In this document: positions 62,237 to 64,000 of the stretch, piece after piece
Layout of the letters: every line of letters starts with the position of its first letter
Position numbering within the stretch: the first letter of the stretch is position 1
Assembly: GCA_963830165.1 (NCBI GenBank)
Contig: CAWHKZ010000008.1
Coordinates: forward strand, 248,001-312,000
DNA: 64,000 nucleotides
Source: Bog-756 sp963830165
GTDB lineage: Bacteria > Actinomycetota > Acidimicrobiia > Acidimicrobiales > RAAP-2
Reading direction: 5' to 3'
The notes under the pieces: model-generated
Databases searched by the model: none
Seen by the model: the letters and a program-made list of their open reading frames with translations, nothing else
What the model was told of the DNA's origin: nothing
Position numbers and translations under genes: made by a program

Positions 62237-62242
62237 TAGCCT
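62237..62242 (+). promoter_or_regulatory. Leaderless-type -10 box of the UvrD-like helicase
   Basis: TAGCCT ends 7 nt before GTG 62250; no Shine-Dalgarno sequence is present. Confidence 0.45.
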
Positions 62243-62249
62243 CAGCCCC

Positions 62250-63863
62250 GTGGAACCCCTCGCGCCGATGCCGCCTCCAGCCGGCGACAGCTTCGAGCGG
62301 GCGTGCGCCGACCTCACCCCGGCCCAGGGTCGCGCCGTGGGATCGACGGCCGATGCCGTGTGCATCGTGGCCGGAGCCGGATCGGGCAAGACGCGCGTCC
62401 TCACCCTGCGGGTCGCCCGCCGGATCCGCGACGGCTCGGCCGGGGCCGACCACACCGTGGTGTGCACCTTCACCCGCAAGGCGGCCCTCGAGCTGCGCGA
62501 CCGGCTCGGCCGCTACGGCGTTCCCGTCTCCGGCCCGGGTGGTCCGGGGGGGAGTCCCACACCCGGCGTGCGGGCCGGCACCCTCCACCAGCTCGCCCTG
62601 ACCCTGCTGCGGCGCCGGGCGGCCGACGCCGGGCGCCCCGCCCCGGCACTCGTCGAACACCGCTGGCGGACCCTCGCCCAATTGTGCGGCGACCGGTCCG
62701 TGGCCTCGGCCGCCGACACCGAGATCGGATGGGCCAAGGCCCGCTGCCTCGACCCATCGGCCTACGCCGCCGCGGCCGACGGACGGCGCGCCACGTTGGC
62801 CCCCGATCGCGTGGCCGAGATCTACTCGGCCTACGAGGACCTGCTGGCCCGCCGCGGCCGGTTGGACCTCGACGACGTGCTGCTGCGGGCCGCCGACTTG
62901 CTCCACGACGACCGGTCGGCGGCCGAACTGGCCCACTGGCGCTACCGCCACGTGGCGGTCGACGAATTCCAGGACGTGAACCCGGCGCAGTTCCGCCTCA
63001 TCGAGGCGCTCCTCGGCACCCGGTACGACCTGTGCGCGGTGGGCGACCCCAACCAGGCCATCTACGGCTGGAACGGGGCCGATCCGGGGCTCTTGGCGTC
63101 GCTGCCCGAACGGGTGCCCGGCCTCGACGTCGTCCATCTGGACCAGAACCACCGGTGCACCCCCCAGGTGGTGGCCGCGGCGGCCGCCGCCCTCGGGCCC
63201 ACCGCGGTGGCGCCACCCCGGTCGGCCGCGTCCGACGGCCCCGTGCCCACCATCACCGCGTTCGCCGACGACCGCGCCGAGGGCGAGGAGGTGGCCGCCC
63301 GGATCCTCGAACGGGCCGAGGCCGGCATGCGCTGGTCCGACCAGGCCGTACTAGCCCGCACCCACGAGCTGCTGGCCGGGATCCGCCAGGCCCTCGACGG
63401 GGCCGGCATCCCGTGCCGCTTCGCCCCGGCCCCCGAGTCGAGCGAGGCCGAGGCGCCGGGCCCGGCCACCGGACGCGCCGCGGCCCGCCTGCAGTCGTCC
63501 GGTCGGGGCGACCCCGGCGGCGGGGTGGAGCTGGCCACCTTCCACCGGGCCAAGGGGCTCGAGTGGGAGGCGGTGGCGGTCGTCGGACTGGAGGAGGGGT
63601 TCGTACCCGTCGTCCACGCCACCACGCCCGAGGACGTGGCCGAGGAGCGGCGGCTGCTGTACGTGGCGCTCACCCGGGCGGCCCGGGTGCTCGAGTGCTC
63701 GTGGGCGCGCTCGCGGACGATGGGTGGCGGGCGGCCGATGGAACGCCGGCCCTCACCGTGGCTGGCCGACCTTGTGGGAAGCGCCACCGACGGCCGCACC
63801 CGTCCCGGCCCGCGTCCGGCGGCCGAGCGCTTCGCCGAGCTTCGGGCCAATCTGCGGGGCTGA
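62250..63863 (+). CDS. Short UvrD/Rep-type superfamily 1 helicase
   Basis: A 537-aa SF1A helicase. Motifs: Q motif LTPAQGRAVG, Walker A AGAGSGKT (41-48), Ia CTFTRKAALELRDRL, II VAVDEFQDVNPAQF, III GDPNQAIYGWNGADPG, IV LDQNHRCTPQ, V LATFHRAKGLEWEAVAVVG and VI LLYVALTRAARVLECSW. Between IV and V only about 125 residues occur, so most of the 2B subdomain of full UvrD/PcrA (about 700 aa) is missing. It resembles the UvrD2 subgroup truncated after motif VI, without an HRDC domain. ATP-dependent 3'-5' unwinding in repair is expected. GTG 62250 is favoured by TAGCCT 7 nt upstream. Confidence 0.88.
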   Translation: MEPLAPMPPPAGDSFERACADLTPAQGRAVGSTADAVCIVAGAGSGKTRVLTLRVARRIRDGSAGADHTVVCTFTRKAALELRDRLGRYGVPVSGPGGPGGSPTPGVRAGTLHQLALTLLRRRAADAGRPAPALVEHRWRTLAQLCGDRSVASAADTEIGWAKARCLDPSAYAAAADGRRATLAPDRVAEIYSAYEDLLARRGRLDLDDVLLRAADLLHDDRSAAELAHWRYRHVAVDEFQDVNPAQFRLIEALLGTRYDLCAVGDPNQAIYGWNGADPGLLASLPERVPGLDVVHLDQNHRCTPQVVAAAAAALGPTAVAPPRSAASDGPVPTITAFADDRAEGEEVAARILERAEAGMRWSDQAVLARTHELLAGIRQALDGAGIPCRFAPAPESSEAEAPGPATGRAAARLQSSGRGDPGGGVELATFHRAKGLEWEAVAVVGLEEGFVPVVHATTPEDVAEERRLLYVALTRAARVLECSWARSRTMGGGRPMERRPSPWLADLVGSATDGRTRPGPRPAAERFAELRANLRG

Positions 63864-63880
63864 CCGCGGCGGTCCGGTGG

Positions 63881-64000
63881 TCAGCTCACCTCGGTGTCGA
63901 TGAACACCGCGGTATGGTCCGAAGGCTTCTCCCCCTTGCGGGCCTGCCGGTCGATGAGTGCGAAGGTCGTGGTTCGGGCCAGGACCTCGGTCACCAGGAT
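63881..64000 (-). CDS. xth: Exodeoxyribonuclease III, C-terminal end (cut by window edge)
   Basis: The last 39 residues of a minus-strand gene whose start lies beyond the window: ILVTEVLARTTTFALIDRQA, then RKGEKPSDHTAVFIDTEVS. The KPSDH segment holds the catalytic Asp-His pair of the exonuclease III / AP endonuclease family, always near the C-terminus. Only 17 bp separate its stop from the helicase stop (convergent). Confidence 0.8.
   Translation of the reverse strand: MLVTEVLARTTTFALIDRQARKGEKPSDHTAVFIDTEVS

Overview
The window is about 70% GC and carries GTG starts, F420-type enzymes, SepIVA/DUF2469/SCO6745-type genes and fatty-acid CoA enzymes, so it comes from an actinobacterium (Actinomycetota). 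The C-terminal repeats of the large secreted protein (GYWLVAADGGVFAFGDA type) and the scarcity of classical Streptomyces/Mycobacterium accessory genes make me favour class Acidimicrobiia. That class assignment is inference.

Layout. 1-10.9 kb: cytochrome P450 (cut by the window edge), fumC, nfo, a 1904-aa secreted repeat protein, an F420-type PPOX protein, a frameshifted luciferase-like (LLM) oxidoreductase and a pilin-like protein. 10.9-26.6 kb (minus strand): the conserved growth operon, read from right to left as acpP-rnc-mutM-smc-ftsY-ffh, rpsP-KH-rimM-trmD, rplS-DUF2469-yraN, an enoyl-CoA hydratase, comM-dprA. 26.8-41.3 kb: an accessory block. It holds a sulfotransferase-like protein, a four-gene circularly permuted ATP-grasp / alpha-E / transglutaminase operon, a Baeyer-Villiger monooxygenase fused to an esterase, an SCO6745-like protein, an SDR, a group II truncated haemoglobin, an acyl-CoA dehydrogenase and an HSL-type hydrolase. 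41.3-48.7 kb (minus): the other half of the core operon, fakA-recG-rsmD-coaD-sepIVA-yceD-rpmF-plsX. 48.7-53.9 kb: rpmB, thiL, pckG, an MFS transporter and a stand-alone Lrp-type sensor domain. 54-57.8 kb: an envelope module (small membrane protein, five-domain DUF5666 secreted protein, ECF sigma factor, membrane protein). 57.9-64 kb: alpha-methylacyl-CoA racemase, beta-carbonic anhydrase, galactokinase, a zinc-ribbon protein, a PH-domain membrane protein, a short UvrD-like helicase and the C-terminus of exonuclease III.

How the genes work together. The two minus-strand core blocks serve lipid synthesis (plsX, acpP, fakA), translation (rplS, rpsP, rpmF, rpmB, rimM, trmD, rsmD), protein targeting (ffh, ftsY), chromosome handling (smc, recG, comM, dprA) and RNA/DNA maintenance (rnc, mutM). 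The accessory block sits exactly between plsX and acpP, genes that are adjacent in many bacteria. The racemase, dehydrogenase, hydratase, monooxygenase-esterase and P450 suggest catabolism of branched or alicyclic lipids (for example sterol-like or methyl-branched acyl compounds); this is inference.

Two window-wide patterns stand out. At least thirteen genes have a TANNNT hexamer only 6-9 nt before the start codon, the signature of leaderless transcripts. Four otherwise normal genes (LLM oxidoreductase, smc, transglutaminase, rsmD) are broken by five small indels, most likely sequence or assembly errors.
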